A stretch of 64,000 bases of DNA from Allobosea sp. Root381 (lineage in GTDB: Bacteria > Pseudomonadota > Alphaproteobacteria > Rhizobiales > Beijerinckiaceae), in the NCBI RefSeq assembly GCF_001429395.1, contig NZ_LMJT01000043.1, positions 64,627-128,626 of the forward strand, read 5' to 3'. Position 1 is the stretch's first letter. Every line of letters begins with the position of its first letter. Below the pieces are notes generated by a model. It was given only the letters and a program-made list of their open reading frames with translations, was not told where the DNA came from and made no database searches. Positions 1 to 8,508 of the stretch are shown here, piece after piece. A program made the position numbers and the translations under genes.

Positions 1-1
1 C

Positions 2-1027
2 ATGCTGCCCGCCAGCCCCCTCGCCCCGCGCCCGCTCGGCCGCAGCGGATTATCCGTCTCGATGCTCGGCTTCGGGGCTGCCCCGCTCGGCGACCTCTAT
101 GCCCATCTCGACGAGCAAGAGGCCGTGGCGACCGTCGAGGCCGCGATCGCAGGCGGCGTCACGCTGATCGACACCTCCCCGCTCTATGGCCACGGCCTCT
201 CCGAGCACCGCATCGGCACCGCCCTGCGCCGCGCGGGCCGGGATGGCATCGCGCTTTCGACCAAGGTCGGCCGCGTCGCCGAGCCTTTCGCAGGGCGTGG
301 CGACGGCTCCGGCTATCGGGGCGGACTGCCGCATGGGATGCGCTTCGACTACTCTCATGACGGCGCGATGCGCTCGCTCGAGCAATCCGCGCTGCGTCTC
401 GGCGTCGACAGCATCGACATCGTGCTGATCCACGACGTCGATGCCTGGACGCATGGCGAAGCGATGGTCGAGCAGCGTTTCTCCGAGGCGATGGCGGGAG
501 CCTATCGTGCGCTGGAGCGCCTGCGGGCGGCCGGTGCGGTCAAGGCAATCGGCGTCGGCGTCAACGAGGCGCAGATGTGCGAGCGCTTCGCGCGCGAAGG
601 CGACTTCGACACGATGCTGCTGGCCGGGCGCTACTCGCTCCTGGAGCAACCGGCGCTCGCCTCCTTCATGGCGCTGGCAGAGCAGAAGGGCATTGGGCTG
701 ATGCTCGGCGGCGTCTTCAATTCCGGTATCCTCGCGACCGGGCCGGTGGCGGGGGCGAAGTACAACTACAACCCCGCCCCGCCCGATATCCTCGCCCGGG
801 TCGCGGCGATCGAGGCGGTCTGCGCCCGCCATGGAGTTCCGCTGCGCCGGGCAGCGCTGCATTTTCCGCTCGGCCATCCGGCGGTGGCGAGCCTCGTCAT
901 GGGAGCGATCTCGCCGGCGGAGGTACAGGATCAGATCGCCGAACTCTCGCAGCCCGTGCCAGCTGCGCTCTGGGCCGAGCTCAAGGCCGAGGGGCTGCTC
1001 GGCCGCGACGTACCGGTGCCGGCGTGA
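2..1027 (+). CDS. Aldo/keto reductase, L-fucose / D-threo-aldose 1-dehydrogenase-like
   Basis: A 341-residue (beta/alpha)8 NAD(P)H-dependent oxidoreductase. The N-terminus carries the family opening (LGRSGLSVSMLGFGAAPLG), followed by the active-site segment LIDTSPLYGHGLSE (Asp and Tyr of the AKR tetrad), the Lys in LSTKVGR and the His in VLIHDVD. Relatives oxidise L-fucose or other aldoses to the lactone, or act on pyridoxal. The next two genes, a lactonase-like amidohydrolase and a FucU mutarotase, favour L-fucose-type sugar oxidation; this substrate is inferred from context. The ATG lies one base inside the window, so its ribosome binding site cannot be seen and an earlier start is possible. 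The stop overlaps a possible GTG start of the next gene, so the two are translationally coupled. Confidence 0.85.
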   Translation: MLPASPLAPRPLGRSGLSVSMLGFGAAPLGDLYAHLDEQEAVATVEAAIAGGVTLIDTSPLYGHGLSEHRIGTALRRAGRDGIALSTKVGRVAEPFAGRGDGSGYRGGLPHGMRFDYSHDGAMRSLEQSALRLGVDSIDIVLIHDVDAWTHGEAMVEQRFSEAMAGAYRALERLRAAGAVKAIGVGVNEAQMCERFAREGDFDTMLLAGRYSLLEQPALASFMALAEQKGIGLMLGGVFNSGILATGPVAGAKYNYNPAPPDILARVAAIEAVCARHGVPLRRAALHFPLGHPAVASLVMGAISPAEVQDQIAELSQPVPAALWAELKAEGLLGRDVPVPA

Positions 1028-1032
1028 AGCCG

Positions 1033-1872
1033 ATGCGGATCGATGCCCATCAGCATTTCTGGCAGCTCGCGCGGGCCGATTACGGTTGGCTGAGGCCGGC
1101 GCTCGGGCCGATCTATCGCGATTTCGGGCCAGCCGACCTCGCGCCCCTGCTTGCACGCCACGCGATCGACCGGACCATCCTCGTCCAGGCCGCACCGACC
1201 GAGGCGGAGACGCGCTTCCTGCTCGGCATCGCGGCGCGCACGCCGTTCGTCGCGGGCGTGGTGGGCTGGGCCGATTTCGATGCGCCCGACATCGCGCGGC
1301 GGATCGAACTTCTCGCGAGCCATGACGGTCTCGTCGGCCTGCGTCCGATGGTCCAGGACATCGCGGACGACGACTGGCTCGCGAAGCCTGCGCTCGCGCC
1401 CGCCTTCGCAGCGATGCGCGCGCATGGCCTCGTCTTCGACGCGCTGCTGCTGCCCCGCCACATCCCGGCAGCGCTCGCCATACTGGCCCGCGAGCCCGAA
1501 CTGCCGGTCGTGATCGACCATGCCGCCAAGCCCGACCTCGTCACTGGCGATCTCGCGGACTGGCGCGCGGGCATCGCCGCGCTCGCCGCTCATCCCAATG
1601 TGGTCTGCAAGCTGTCGGGCCTGGTGACCGAGTCCGCAGCGGACTGGACGATCGAGACCCTGCGCCCCGTCGTGGCGCATCTGCTCGCGACCTTCGGCCC
1701 ACAGCGGCTGATCTTCGGCAGCGACTGGCCTGTGCTGACCTTGCGGGCGGAGTATTCGCACTGGATCGAGACCGCGGAGGCGCTGCTGGAGGGCTGCACC
1801 GACGGCGAACGCGAGGCGGTGTTCGGTGGCAATGCCGCGCGGGTCTATCTTTCGCGAGGAGGACGTAAGTGA
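1033..1872 (+). CDS. Amidohydrolase family protein, L-fuconolactonase-like
   Basis: A 279-residue metal-dependent hydrolase of the amidohydrolase-2 (COG3618) group. The metal-binding HQH lies at residues 6-8 of MRIDAHQHFW, a central His occurs in VIDHAAKP, and the C-terminal FGSDWPV provides the catalytic Asp. COG3618 members open sugar lactones such as L-fucono-1,5-lactone or L-rhamnono-lactone, which fits a step following the upstream dehydrogenase. The chosen ATG gives the canonical MRIDAHQHF start; a GTG at 1024, overlapping the previous stop, would add three residues and is equally possible. Lactone specificity is inferred from neighbours. Confidence 0.83.
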   Translation: MRIDAHQHFWQLARADYGWLRPALGPIYRDFGPADLAPLLARHAIDRTILVQAAPTEAETRFLLGIAARTPFVAGVVGWADFDAPDIARRIELLASHDGLVGLRPMVQDIADDDWLAKPALAPAFAAMRAHGLVFDALLLPRHIPAALAILAREPELPVVIDHAAKPDLVTGDLADWRAGIAALAAHPNVVCKLSGLVTESAADWTIETLRPVVAHLLATFGPQRLIFGSDWPVLTLRAEYSHWIETAEALLEGCTDGEREAVFGGNAARVYLSRGGRK

Positions 1873-1886
1873 ACCTCGGACCTTGC

Positions 1887-1975
1887 CGTCATTGCGAGCG
1901 CAGCGAAGCAATCCAGGGCGGCAGTGCTCTACGTCCCCCTGGATTGCTTCGTCGCTAACGCTCCTCGCAATGACG
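1887..1975. repeat. Palindromic intergenic repeat, family A copy 1
   Basis: Imperfect long inverted repeat of about 89 bp between the lactonase and fucU genes. It begins CGTCATTGCGAGCG and ends CTCGCAATGACG, with inner arms GAAGCAATCCAGG and CCTGGATTGCTTCG. The same design recurs at 5054-5145 and 14508-14595. It could form a long hairpin in RNA between two cistrons of the sugar cluster. Confidence 0.85.
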
Positions 1976-1998
1976 ACCGTGAACTCTGGAAGACGACC

Positions 1999-2454
1999 AT
2001 GCTGAAGAACCTCGACCCCGTGCTCTCCGCCGACCTGCTCTGGCTGCTGGCCGCCATGGGACATGGTGATGACCTCGCCTTGGTCGATGCCAACCACCCG
2101 GCCGAGACGATCGCGCGGGCGACGACGTCCGGGCGGCTCGTCCGGCTACCCGGGCTGACGATGGAGCGGGCGGCACGGGCCATTCTCTCGGTTCTGCCGA
2201 TCGACGATTTCGAGCCTGAGCCGCTACGTCGTATGCAGGTGGTTGGCGATGCGGAGGCAATCCCCGAGGTGCAGGCGGCGGTCCAGCGCGAGATCGACCA
2301 GGCGCTCGGACGCCCGGAACCGCTCGCCGGCATCGGGCGCTTCGCCTTCTACGAGGCTGCGAAAGCCGCCTTCGCGGTTGTGCAGGTCGGCGATCCGCGG
2401 CCCTATGGCTGCTTCCTGTTGCGCAAGGGTGTGATCGCCGGCGAGCCGGGCTGA
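1999..2454 (+). CDS. fucU: RbsD/FucU family protein, L-fucose mutarotase
   Basis: A 151-residue protein of the RbsD/FucU pyranase-mutarotase family, which interconverts sugar anomers in the cytoplasm as decameric rings. Typical segments are MLKNLDPVLSADLLWLLAAM, then GHGDDLALVDANHPAE, where the His and Asp lie in the active site, and the C-terminal RPYGCFLLRKGV. The sequence resembles FucU more than RbsD (inferred from LDPVLS and the fucose context). The start is the ATG that opens this conserved N-terminus; an upstream in-frame extension runs into the palindromic repeat and is not coding. Mutarotation of L-fucose would supply the anomer used by the dehydrogenase at the left end of the window. 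Confidence 0.88.
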   Translation: MLKNLDPVLSADLLWLLAAMGHGDDLALVDANHPAETIARATTSGRLVRLPGLTMERAARAILSVLPIDDFEPEPLRRMQVVGDAEAIPEVQAAVQREIDQALGRPEPLAGIGRFAFYEAAKAAFAVVQVGDPRPYGCFLLRKGVIAGEPG

Positions 2455-2469
2455 GCGCGCCTCTCTCGA

Positions 2470-2733
2470 TCAGTCGGCGGCCTTGGCCACCGCCTGACGC
2501 AGCCGCGCCAGCGCCTCGGTCGCACCGGCGCTGAGCGTGACGTCGTTCGACTCGGCATCCTTGGTGATCAGCTCGGTCAGTGCGGCCACGGTGATCTCGG
2601 CCCGGGCGGCGGTGAGCTTCAGCACGGCATTGGCGATGATGTTCGGCCAGAAGGCGGCCGCCCCCTTGGCCAGCCCCTTGGCCTTGCGGCCCTCGAATTC
2701 GCGGGCGAGCTGCTCCGGGGTCTTCTTCGCCAT
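2470..2733 (-). CDS. Small conserved hypothetical protein
   Basis: An 87-residue soluble protein beginning MAKKTPEQLAREFEGRKA. It is rich in Ala, Lys and Glu, has no signal peptide or membrane segment, and is likely all-helical. I do not recognise a family with a known function. The ATG at 2733 is preferred over an in-frame one at 2802 because the family-like charged N-terminus starts there and the extension has Arg/Gly-rich noncoding composition. It is convergent with fucU (15-nt gap) and divergent from the MFS gene. Confidence 0.6.
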   Translation of the reverse strand: MAKKTPEQLAREFEGRKAKGLAKGAAAFWPNIIANAVLKLTAARAEITVAALTELITKDAESNDVTLSAGATEALARLRQAVAKAAD

Positions 2734-2859
2734 GATCGGGCTCCATCGCGGGTGACTGCCTCTCAGGGCATGGCCGCCAGACCGGCCCCGCATCTGGTGC
2801 ATGGCCTAGGCCGCTTCTAAACTTGAGTCCAACAAATCTGCAGGACAAGTTCGGTTTTC

Positions 2860-4368
2860 ATGGACCAGCGCAGCGCGACGCAGGCAGGCGAGGCGGCGAC
2901 CGCCCCTCCGTCGATGCGCCATGAGGACATCCGCAGCATCCTGTTCGGCATCATGCTGGCGATGTTCCTGGCGGCGCTCGACCAGACCATCGTCGCGACC
3001 GCGATGCCGACGATCGGGCGTGAGCTCGGCGACACCACGCATCTGTCCTGGGTGGTAACGTCCTATCTCCTGGCCTCGACCGCGGTGACGCCGCTTTACG
3101 GCAAGCTCGCCGACATCCATGGCCGGCGGGTCGTGCTGCTGTCGGGCATCGTCGTCTTCGTCGCGGGCTCGATCGCCTGCGCGATTGCGCCCTCGCTCTG
3201 GCTTTTGGTGCTGGCGCGCTTCATCCAGGGGCTGGGCGGCGGCGGGCTGATCGCGCTGGCTCAGACCATCATCGCCGACATGGTCTCGCCCAAGGAGCGC
3301 GGGCGCTACCAGGTCTATTTCGCCGCCGTCTTCATGTCGTCCTCGCTGCTCGGCCCGGTGCTGGGCGGCATCATCGCCGAGAAGCTGCACTGGTCGGTGA
3401 TCTTCTGGATCAACCTGCCGCTCGGGCTCGGCGCCTATTGGATGACGAGTTCGGCGCTGAAGCGGCTGCCGCGGCATGAGCGGCCGCATGAGCTCGACAT
3501 CCTCGGCGCGGTGCTGATCACGGCTGCGACGGTGACACTGCTGCTCGCCCTGTCCTGGGGCGGGACTTATTACCCCTGGCGCTCGGCGCCGATCGGCGGG
3601 TTGCTGGCCCTCTCTCTCGCGCTCTGGCTCTGCTTCGCCTGGCGGCTGCGGACGGCGAAGGAGCCGCTGATCCCGCTCGACGTGCTGGCCAACCCGGTGG
3701 TGCGGATGGGCACGATCTCTGCCGGTTTCGGCATGGGCACCTTCATCGGGCTGACGATCTACCTGCCGGTCTATTTCGAGATGGTGATGGGCTTGAGCGC
3801 CGGTTCCTCCGGGCTCGGTCTGCTGCCGCTGACCTGCGGCACCGTGATCGGCGCGACGGCGTCCGGCCGGGCGATGGCGCGGCTGACCCATTACAAGCGC
3901 GTGCCCGTGATCGGGCTCGCCTTCGCCGCATCCGGCGTCGCGCTGCTCGCGATTTATGCCGGCCGCATGCCGCTCCTGCCCTTCTGCCTGCTGCTCGGGC
4001 TGATCAGCATCGGCTTCGGCACCATGCTGCCGGTCGCCACCGTCGCGATCCAGAACGCGGTCAAGCCGCATCAGCTCGGTACGGCGACGGGGACGGCCAA
4101 CTTCTTCCGGCAGATCGGCGGGGCGCTGATCGTCGCGGTTTTCGGCGCGATCGTGCTGGGCGGGGCGGGCATGTCCGGCTCCGGCATGTCGCATGAGACG
4201 ATGAAGCTCGACGCCGTCGACCGCGAGACGATGGTCGTGCTGTTCCGCTATGTCTTCTGGGCGACCTTCGCCGGCTTCGCCTGCGCGCTCGCCTTCCTGA
4301 TCCGGATGAAGGAGCTGCCGCTGCGCACCAGCACCCAGGCCGCGGCGGAGGCGCTTTCGGGCGACTGA
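2860..4368 (+). CDS. MFS transporter, DHA2 (EmrB/QacA) drug:H+ antiporter family
   Basis: A 502-residue inner-membrane protein with the 14-helix DHA2 layout. After a hydrophilic ~25-residue N-terminus, helix 1 carries the DHA2 motif LDQTIVATAMPTIGRELG. The loop between helices 2 and 3 has the MFS A-motif GKLADIHGRR, and the motif-C-like stretch SSLLGPVLGGIIAE follows in helix 5. Such proteins export drugs, dyes or metabolites using the proton gradient. No membrane-fusion partner (EmrA) or regulator is adjacent, so the substrate is unknown. Confidence 0.88.
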   Translation: MDQRSATQAGEAATAPPSMRHEDIRSILFGIMLAMFLAALDQTIVATAMPTIGRELGDTTHLSWVVTSYLLASTAVTPLYGKLADIHGRRVVLLSGIVVFVAGSIACAIAPSLWLLVLARFIQGLGGGGLIALAQTIIADMVSPKERGRYQVYFAAVFMSSSLLGPVLGGIIAEKLHWSVIFWINLPLGLGAYWMTSSALKRLPRHERPHELDILGAVLITAATVTLLLALSWGGTYYPWRSAPIGGLLALSLALWLCFAWRLRTAKEPLIPLDVLANPVVRMGTISAGFGMGTFIGLTIYLPVYFEMVMGLSAGSSGLGLLPLTCGTVIGATASGRAMARLTHYKRVPVIGLAFAASGVALLAIYAGRMPLLPFCLLLGLISIGFGTMLPVATVAIQNAVKPHQLGTATGTANFFRQIGGALIVAVFGAIVLGGAGMSGSGMSHETMKLDAVDRETMVVLFRYVFWATFAGFACALAFLIRMKELPLRTSTQAAAEALSGD

Positions 4369-4483
4369 CCGCAGGTCGTTTGATCCAGGCCAAGACGGAC
4401 GCGCCGCTTTGGGCTAGCCTGCTCGCGTTACCGACCGTCACCCGGTCCAGCGTCGACATCCACAAAGTGGCAGGAGAGCCCCC

Positions 4484-5038
4484 ATGTCCGATCTCGTCGT
4501 CATCGTCTATCCGACCGAGGCGCGCGCCGAGGAGATGCGCCAGAAGCTGTTCACGCTGCAGAAGGAATACCTGATCGAGATCAGCGACGCCGCCATCGCC
4601 GTGATGCACGAGAACGGCAAGGTGAAGCTGAACCAGTTGCTCAATACCACCGCGATGGGCGCCGTCTCGGGCTCTTTCTGGGGCCTGCTGATCGGTGCGA
4701 TCTTCCTGATGCCGGTCTTCGGTGCGGCGATCGGCGCTGCGTCGGGCGCGCTCGGCGGCGCGCTGACCGATTACGGCGTCGACGACAAGTTCATGAAGGA
4801 ACTCTCGAACAGCCTGCAGCCCGGCAATGCGGCGCTGTTCGTGCTGGTCCGGAAGGTGACCGGCGACAAGGTGCTGGAGGCGATCAAGGGCACCGGCGGC
4901 GTGGTTTTGAAGACCTCGCTCGACCATGACCGCGAGCAGGCCCTGCGCGACGCGCTGGCCGCCACGACCGGCACCGCCGCCCCGCGCCCGGACGGCCCCG
5001 CGCCCGAAGGAGCAGGTGCGCCGAGCCCGGTGGGTTGA
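4484..5038 (+). CDS. DUF1269 domain-containing membrane-associated protein
   Basis: A 184-residue protein whose N-terminus (MSDLVVIVYPTEARAEEMRQ) matches DUF1269 proteins. A glycine-rich hydrophobic hairpin at about residues 55-90 (Ala/Gly zipper, GAAIGAASGALGGALTDYG) is followed by an alpha/beta tail ending in a Pro/Ala-rich disordered stretch. The family is widespread and functionally uncharacterised; the central segment is expected to insert in or associate with membrane. A clear AGGAG ribosome binding site precedes the ATG. It is a single-gene unit followed by palindromic repeat A2. Confidence 0.8.
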   Translation: MSDLVVIVYPTEARAEEMRQKLFTLQKEYLIEISDAAIAVMHENGKVKLNQLLNTTAMGAVSGSFWGLLIGAIFLMPVFGAAIGAASGALGGALTDYGVDDKFMKELSNSLQPGNAALFVLVRKVTGDKVLEAIKGTGGVVLKTSLDHDREQALRDALAATTGTAAPRPDGPAPEGAGAPSPVG

Positions 5039-5053
5039 GCCGGCAGCTTTCGC

Positions 5054-5145
5054 CGTCATTGCGAGCGTAAGCGAAGCAATCCAGGGGGATACGGAGCTCT
5101 GCCGCCCCTGGATTGCTTCGTCGGCTGCCCCTCCTCGCAAGGACG
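5054..5145. repeat. Palindromic intergenic repeat, family A copy 2
   Basis: About 92 bp, same design as 1887-1975: opens CGTCATTGCGAGCG, closes CTCGCAAGGACG, inner arms GAAGCAATCCAGG and CCTGGATTGCTTCG. It lies between the convergent DUF1269 and dapD genes, so it may also act as a bidirectional transcription end. Confidence 0.85.
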
Positions 5146-5159
5146 AGGAGGCCGCGATC

Positions 5160-6002
5160 TCAGTCGCGCAGCAGCTCGTTGATGCCGGTCTTCGAGCGCG
5201 TCTGGGCGTCGACGGTCTTGACGATGACGGCGCAGGAGAGCGAGGGGCCGGGCGTGCCGTCCGGGAAAGGCTTGCCCGGCAGCGAGCCCGGCACCACCAC
5301 CGAATAGGGCGGTACCTTGCCGATATGGACCTGGCCGGTGGCGCGGTCGACGATCTTGGTCGAGCCCGAGAGGAAGACACCCATCGAGAGCACAGAGCCC
5401 TCGCCGACGATCACGCCCTCGACGACCTCGGAGCGGGCGCCGATGAAGCAGTTGTCCTCGATGATGGTCGGGTTGGCCTGCAGCGGCTCGAGCACCCCGC
5501 CGATGCCGACGCCGCCCGAGAGATGCACGTTCTTGCCGATCTGGGCGCAGGAGCCGACCGTCGCCCAGGTATCGACCATGGTGCCGGAATCGACATAGGC
5601 GCCGATATTGACGAAGGACGGCATCAGCACGACGTTCGCGGCGATGTAGGAGCCCTTGCGCGCCGCGGCCGGCGGCACGACGCGGAAGCCCGCGGCGCGG
5701 AAGCGGTTCTCGCCCCAGCCCTCGAACTTGGACGGCACCTTGTCCCAGAACACGCCCTCTCCCGGGCCGTTGGCGATGATCATGTTGTCAGTCAGGCGGA
5801 AGGAGAGAAGCACCGCCTTCTTCAGCCACTGATGCACGACCCACTCAGTGCCCTGCTTCTCGGCGACGCGGGCTTCGCCCGAATCGAGCATCTCGATCGC
5901 CTGCTCGACGGCATCGCGAACGGCACCCCTGGTGTTGATGCCGATTTCGGCGCGGGCCTCCCAGGCTGCGTCGATGGTGGCGGCGAGATCGGTCAGCGAC
6001 AT
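5160..6002 (-). CDS. dapD: 2,3,4,5-tetrahydropyridine-2,6-dicarboxylate N-succinyltransferase
   Basis: A 280-residue left-handed beta-helix acyltransferase that succinylates tetrahydrodipicolinate in the succinylase route to meso-diaminopimelate and lysine. Visible family marks are the N-terminal helical domain ([20 protein letters not shown]), the hexapeptide-repeat region with [20 protein letters not shown], the [19 protein letters not shown] block, and the C-terminal [16 protein letters not shown]. Length matches the family. The ATG at 6002 is chosen because the DapD N-terminus begins there; 20 further upstream in-frame residues do not look like DapD. The enzyme is cytoplasmic and normally essential. 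It stands alone here, convergent with the DUF1269 gene. Confidence 0.95.
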   Translation of the reverse strand: MSLTDLAATIDAAWEARAEIGINTRGAVRDAVEQAIEMLDSGEARVAEKQGTEWVVHQWLKKAVLLSFRLTDNMIIANGPGEGVFWDKVPSKFEGWGENRFRAAGFRVVPPAAARKGSYIAANVVLMPSFVNIGAYVDSGTMVDTWATVGSCAQIGKNVHLSGGVGIGGVLEPLQANPTIIEDNCFIGARSEVVEGVIVGEGSVLSMGVFLSGSTKIVDRATGQVHIGKVPPYSVVVPGSLPGKPFPDGTPGPSLSCAVIVKTVDAQTRSKTGINELLRD

Positions 6003-6168
6003 GGCACGGCTCCGGCTTTCACGAGACGCCGGAGCGATGGCGGATGCCGACTGCTGCGTCAAGCATGTGCGTCAGGCACGGGCGCCCGAAAAGCCGCCTG
6101 CGCGGGGAACGCCGCCGCGCGTGCCGTGTTAGACTGAGGGCTTGGAACCGTTGCTGCCGGAGGTCCCC

Positions 6169-6453
6169 ATGAAGCGTATCGTCCTCTCCCTGATGCTGGT
6201 GCTGGCGACTGGCGCGGCACTCGCCCAGCCGCGGCCATCCTCGCCGGAGCGGACCTGCGCCGCCAACCGGCAGAGCGTGGCCTCCAACGGCGCGATCGTG
6301 CTCGGCACGGGCGGCTACACCTATGACCGCTTCGTCAACGACCTCAGCTTCTGCCAGCACGGCGATATTCTCGACCCGGCCTGGGTGCCGAGCCGCGACA
6401 CGCCGAGCTGCTTCGTCGGTTATCGCTGCAAGACCGATATGCGCTGGGATTGA
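6169..6453 (+). CDS. Small exported hypothetical protein
   Basis: A 94-residue protein with a textbook Sec signal peptide (MKRIVLSLMLVLATGAALAQ, cleavage expected after ALA). The mature part is about 74 residues and has four cysteines (CAAN, FCQHG, SCFVGYRC), suggesting two disulfide bonds in the periplasm. A GGAGG Shine-Dalgarno at 6159-6163 fixes the start. Function unknown; no family recognised. Confidence 0.7.
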   Translation: MKRIVLSLMLVLATGAALAQPRPSSPERTCAANRQSVASNGAIVLGTGGYTYDRFVNDLSFCQHGDILDPAWVPSRDTPSCFVGYRCKTDMRWD

Positions 6454-6557
6454 GGATATTCGGCAGCGGGCGCGCCTGCGCGAGCGCAAATCTTCGCAAT
6501 CTCGACGCAATTGCGGCCTTTTCTGATGTCGCTGGATTTTAGACGAGGATGCCGGAG

Positions 6558-6809
6558 ATGAAGATCGCGCCGATCGCGGCCCTGGCCCTGACGCTCGCTG
6601 CCGGGGGTTGCATCACCGCTGAGGAGCAGCGCGCGCTCGATGTCGAGAAATGCCACGGCTTCGGCTTCCGTGGCCGAACGGACGCCTTCGCGGAATGCCT
6701 GCAGGCAATCGACCTCAACCGCTCGGCCGACAGGCGGGCCCTCGCCTATCGCGATTTTGGCGGGCCCTATGTCGGGTTCGGCTATGGCTATGGTTACAGG
6801 CGCTGGTGA
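6558..6809 (+). CDS. Small putative lipoprotein
   Basis: An 83-residue protein (86 if the ATG at 6549 is used). The hydrophobic N-terminus ends in LAAGGC, a weak lipobox, so the Cys may be lipid-modified. The mature region contains a CHGFGFRGRTDAFAECLQAI-type segment with two further cysteines and ends in a Gly/Tyr-rich tail (VGFGYGYGYRRW). Similar short envelope lipoproteins occur in Hyphomicrobiales without known role. It probably forms its own unit, 104 nt after the previous small gene. Confidence 0.62.
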   Translation: MKIAPIAALALTLAAGGCITAEEQRALDVEKCHGFGFRGRTDAFAECLQAIDLNRSADRRALAYRDFGGPYVGFGYGYGYRRW

Positions 6810-6821
6810 GGCGCAGCAGCG

Positions 6822-7340
6822 CTAGGCTTCGTCCTTCGCCTCCGGCCGAAACTCCCGCAGCGCCGGCAGGCGCGCATGGATGCGGCGCAGGAAGTCGGTG
6901 AACTGATCGCGCTCCTCCGGCGTCAGGGCGTCCAGCAGGATCTGCTCGCGCCGCGTCGCCAGCGCGATCAGCCGGTCGTGCAGCGCATAGCCGCTGGCGG
7001 TCAGTTCGAGGAGCTGGCGACGGCCGTCGCGCCCGTCCACACCTTCCGCGACATGCCCCGCCGCGACCAGCGCCGCGACGCTGCGGCTGACGGCGCCCTT
7101 GTCCAGGCCGATGATCTCGCAGATGCGCTGCGCCGCGATGCCGGGCTCGATGGCGAGCTGCGAGATCAGCCGCCATTCGGTGACGCCGACGCCGAAACGC
7201 TCGAGATAAAGCCGCGACGAACTGCGCGACCAGGTATTGGAGATCGCCGTCAGAAAGTACGGGACGTAGGCGCCGAGATCCAGAACGTCCCGGTCAACAC
7301 CGCCTGATCCGGCGGCCCCGCTGCGTTTCGTCGAAGGCAT
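6822..7340 (-). CDS. MarR family transcriptional regulator
   Basis: A 172-residue winged-helix repressor. The recognition-helix region IIGLDKGAVSRSVAALVAAG and the wing GVDGRDGRRQLLELTASG are typical of MarR; long helices at both ends would make the dimer interface. The start at 7340 gives a normal MarR length; a longer in-frame version to 7478 is Arg/Gly-rich and unlikely. MarR proteins usually sense phenolics or oxidants and repress an adjacent gene, but the target is not obvious here: cobF lies upstream on the same strand, and the small lipoprotein gene is convergent. Confidence 0.85.
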   Translation of the reverse strand: MPSTKRSGAAGSGGVDRDVLDLGAYVPYFLTAISNTWSRSSSRLYLERFGVGVTEWRLISQLAIEPGIAAQRICEIIGLDKGAVSRSVAALVAAGHVAEGVDGRDGRRQLLELTASGYALHDRLIALATRREQILLDALTPEERDQFTDFLRRIHARLPALREFRPEAKDEA

Positions 7341-7463
7341 GCCCCACCCTGCAATGGCCCGCAGCCATCTGACCCCGCCTCGGCGCCCGGAGCAAGCGGC
7401 GCGAGGTCGCAGCGGAAGAGCTGTGGCGCCGCTAGAACCTGCCGGGCTTTCTCGGAACCAAAC

Positions 7464-7558
7464 CGTCATCCCGGACAAGCTGCGAAGCAGCGCAGCTCAG
7501 GGATCCATCGTAGAGCTCGCCACCCTTCGATGGCTTCCGGGCCTGGCCCGGGATGACG
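7464..7558. repeat. Palindromic intergenic repeat, family C
   Basis: About 95 bp with outer arms CGTCATCCCGG and CCGGGATGACG enclosing a second pair (GGATCCATCG / CGATGG). Outer arms differ from families A and B. It sits between the MarR gene and cobF. Confidence 0.75.
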
Positions 7559-7585
7559 TCCATGTTTCCGTGTAAAATCAGCACC

Positions 7586-8341
7586 CTAGGCCTTCGCCCG
7601 CCGCAGCAGATAGGTGTCCATGATCCAGCCCTGCTTCCGCCTGGCTTGGGCACGGACACGCTCGACCTCGTCCGCGACATCGGCGAGGCGGCCGGCAATC
7701 AGGATTTCGTGCTCGGTGCCGAGATAGGCGCCCCAGTAGATCTCGAGGTCCTCGGGCGCGATCTGCCGGAAGGCCTGCTCGCCGTCGAGCATGACGATGA
7801 CGCTGTCCTGCCCGGCCGGAAAGCCGGCGACGAGCTTTCTCCCGGTGGTGATCAGCACGGGCTCGCCGATGCGGTTGAGCGGAATCTTGTGACGCGCCGC
7901 CAGCAACTGGATGCTGCTGATGCCGGGGATCACCTCCCAGTCGAGGGCGAGGCCGCCGGCGCGCACGCGCTCGACGATGCGCAGCGTGCTGTCATAGAGC
8001 GCGGGATCGCCCCAGACGAGCAGCGCGCCGAACTGCCCCGCCGGGAGTTCCTCGCGGAACAGGCGGTCGTAGTTCGCGGCGATGCGGCCGTGCCAGTCAT
8101 CGACGACGCCGCGATAGTCGCTGCCTGCCGGCGCGCGCTGCGGCGTTTCGATCGTCACGGTCCGATAGGGCTTCTCGATGAAGCGGTCGCAGATCTGCTC
8201 GCGCAGGTGGCGCAGCGCCGCCTTCTCCTCGCCCTTGTCCGGCAGGAACACGACATCGGCCCGGTTCAGGGCCTTGATGGCCTGGACCGTCATCAGGTCT
8301 GGGTCGCCCGCGCCGATGCCGACGATCAGAAGTTTGCGCAT
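7586..8341 (-). CDS. cobF: Precorrin-6A synthase (deacetylating)
   Basis: A 251-residue SAM-dependent methyltransferase of the cobalamin (aerobic) pathway: it methylates C-1 of precorrin-5 and releases acetate to give precorrin-6A. The N-terminal GIGAGDPDLMTVQA is the SAM-binding glycine loop of tetrapyrrole methylases; LLVWGDPALYDSTLRI is the second conserved loop, and IPGISSIQLLAARH the third. Length and sequence fit CobF rather than CobI/CobM. No other cob gene is in the window, so the rest of the pathway must be elsewhere; no cobalamin riboswitch is apparent upstream, where repeat B1 lies. Confidence 0.92.
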   Translation of the reverse strand: MRKLLIVGIGAGDPDLMTVQAIKALNRADVVFLPDKGEEKAALRHLREQICDRFIEKPYRTVTIETPQRAPAGSDYRGVVDDWHGRIAANYDRLFREELPAGQFGALLVWGDPALYDSTLRIVERVRAGGLALDWEVIPGISSIQLLAARHKIPLNRIGEPVLITTGRKLVAGFPAGQDSVIVMLDGEQAFRQIAPEDLEIYWGAYLGTEHEILIAGRLADVADEVERVRAQARRKQGWIMDTYLLRRAKA

Positions 8342-8380
8342 CCCCGCCTCGCGATCCGTGGAGCACGCCTCATAGAGCGA

Positions 8381-8492
8381 GCCCTCATCCTGAGGAACCC
8401 CGAAGGGCTGCCTCAGGATGTTCCAGATGGTTCCGGAGCCTCCTGGAGCATCCTTCGAGACGCCGCCTCGGGCGGCTCCTCAGGATGAGGGC
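8381..8492. repeat. Palindromic intergenic repeat, family B copy 1
   Basis: About 112 bp beginning GCCCTCATCCTGAGG and ending CTCAGGATGAGGGC, with internal GAGCATCCTTCGAGACGC. It fills the gap between cobF and the small-gene pair at 8509-9067. Further copies are at 14370-14483 and 60528-60646. Confidence 0.85.
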
Positions 8493-8508
8493 TGGGGATC
8501 GCCGCGCG

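Noticed and set aside
2806-4194. 462-residue minus-strand frame opposite the MFS gene
   Set aside because: Arg/His/Gln-rich shadow of a GC-rich gene; the plus strand has full MFS motifs.
8342-8508. Cobalamin riboswitch upstream of cobF
   Set aside because: The stretch is occupied by palindromic repeat B1 and has no recognisable B12-box.
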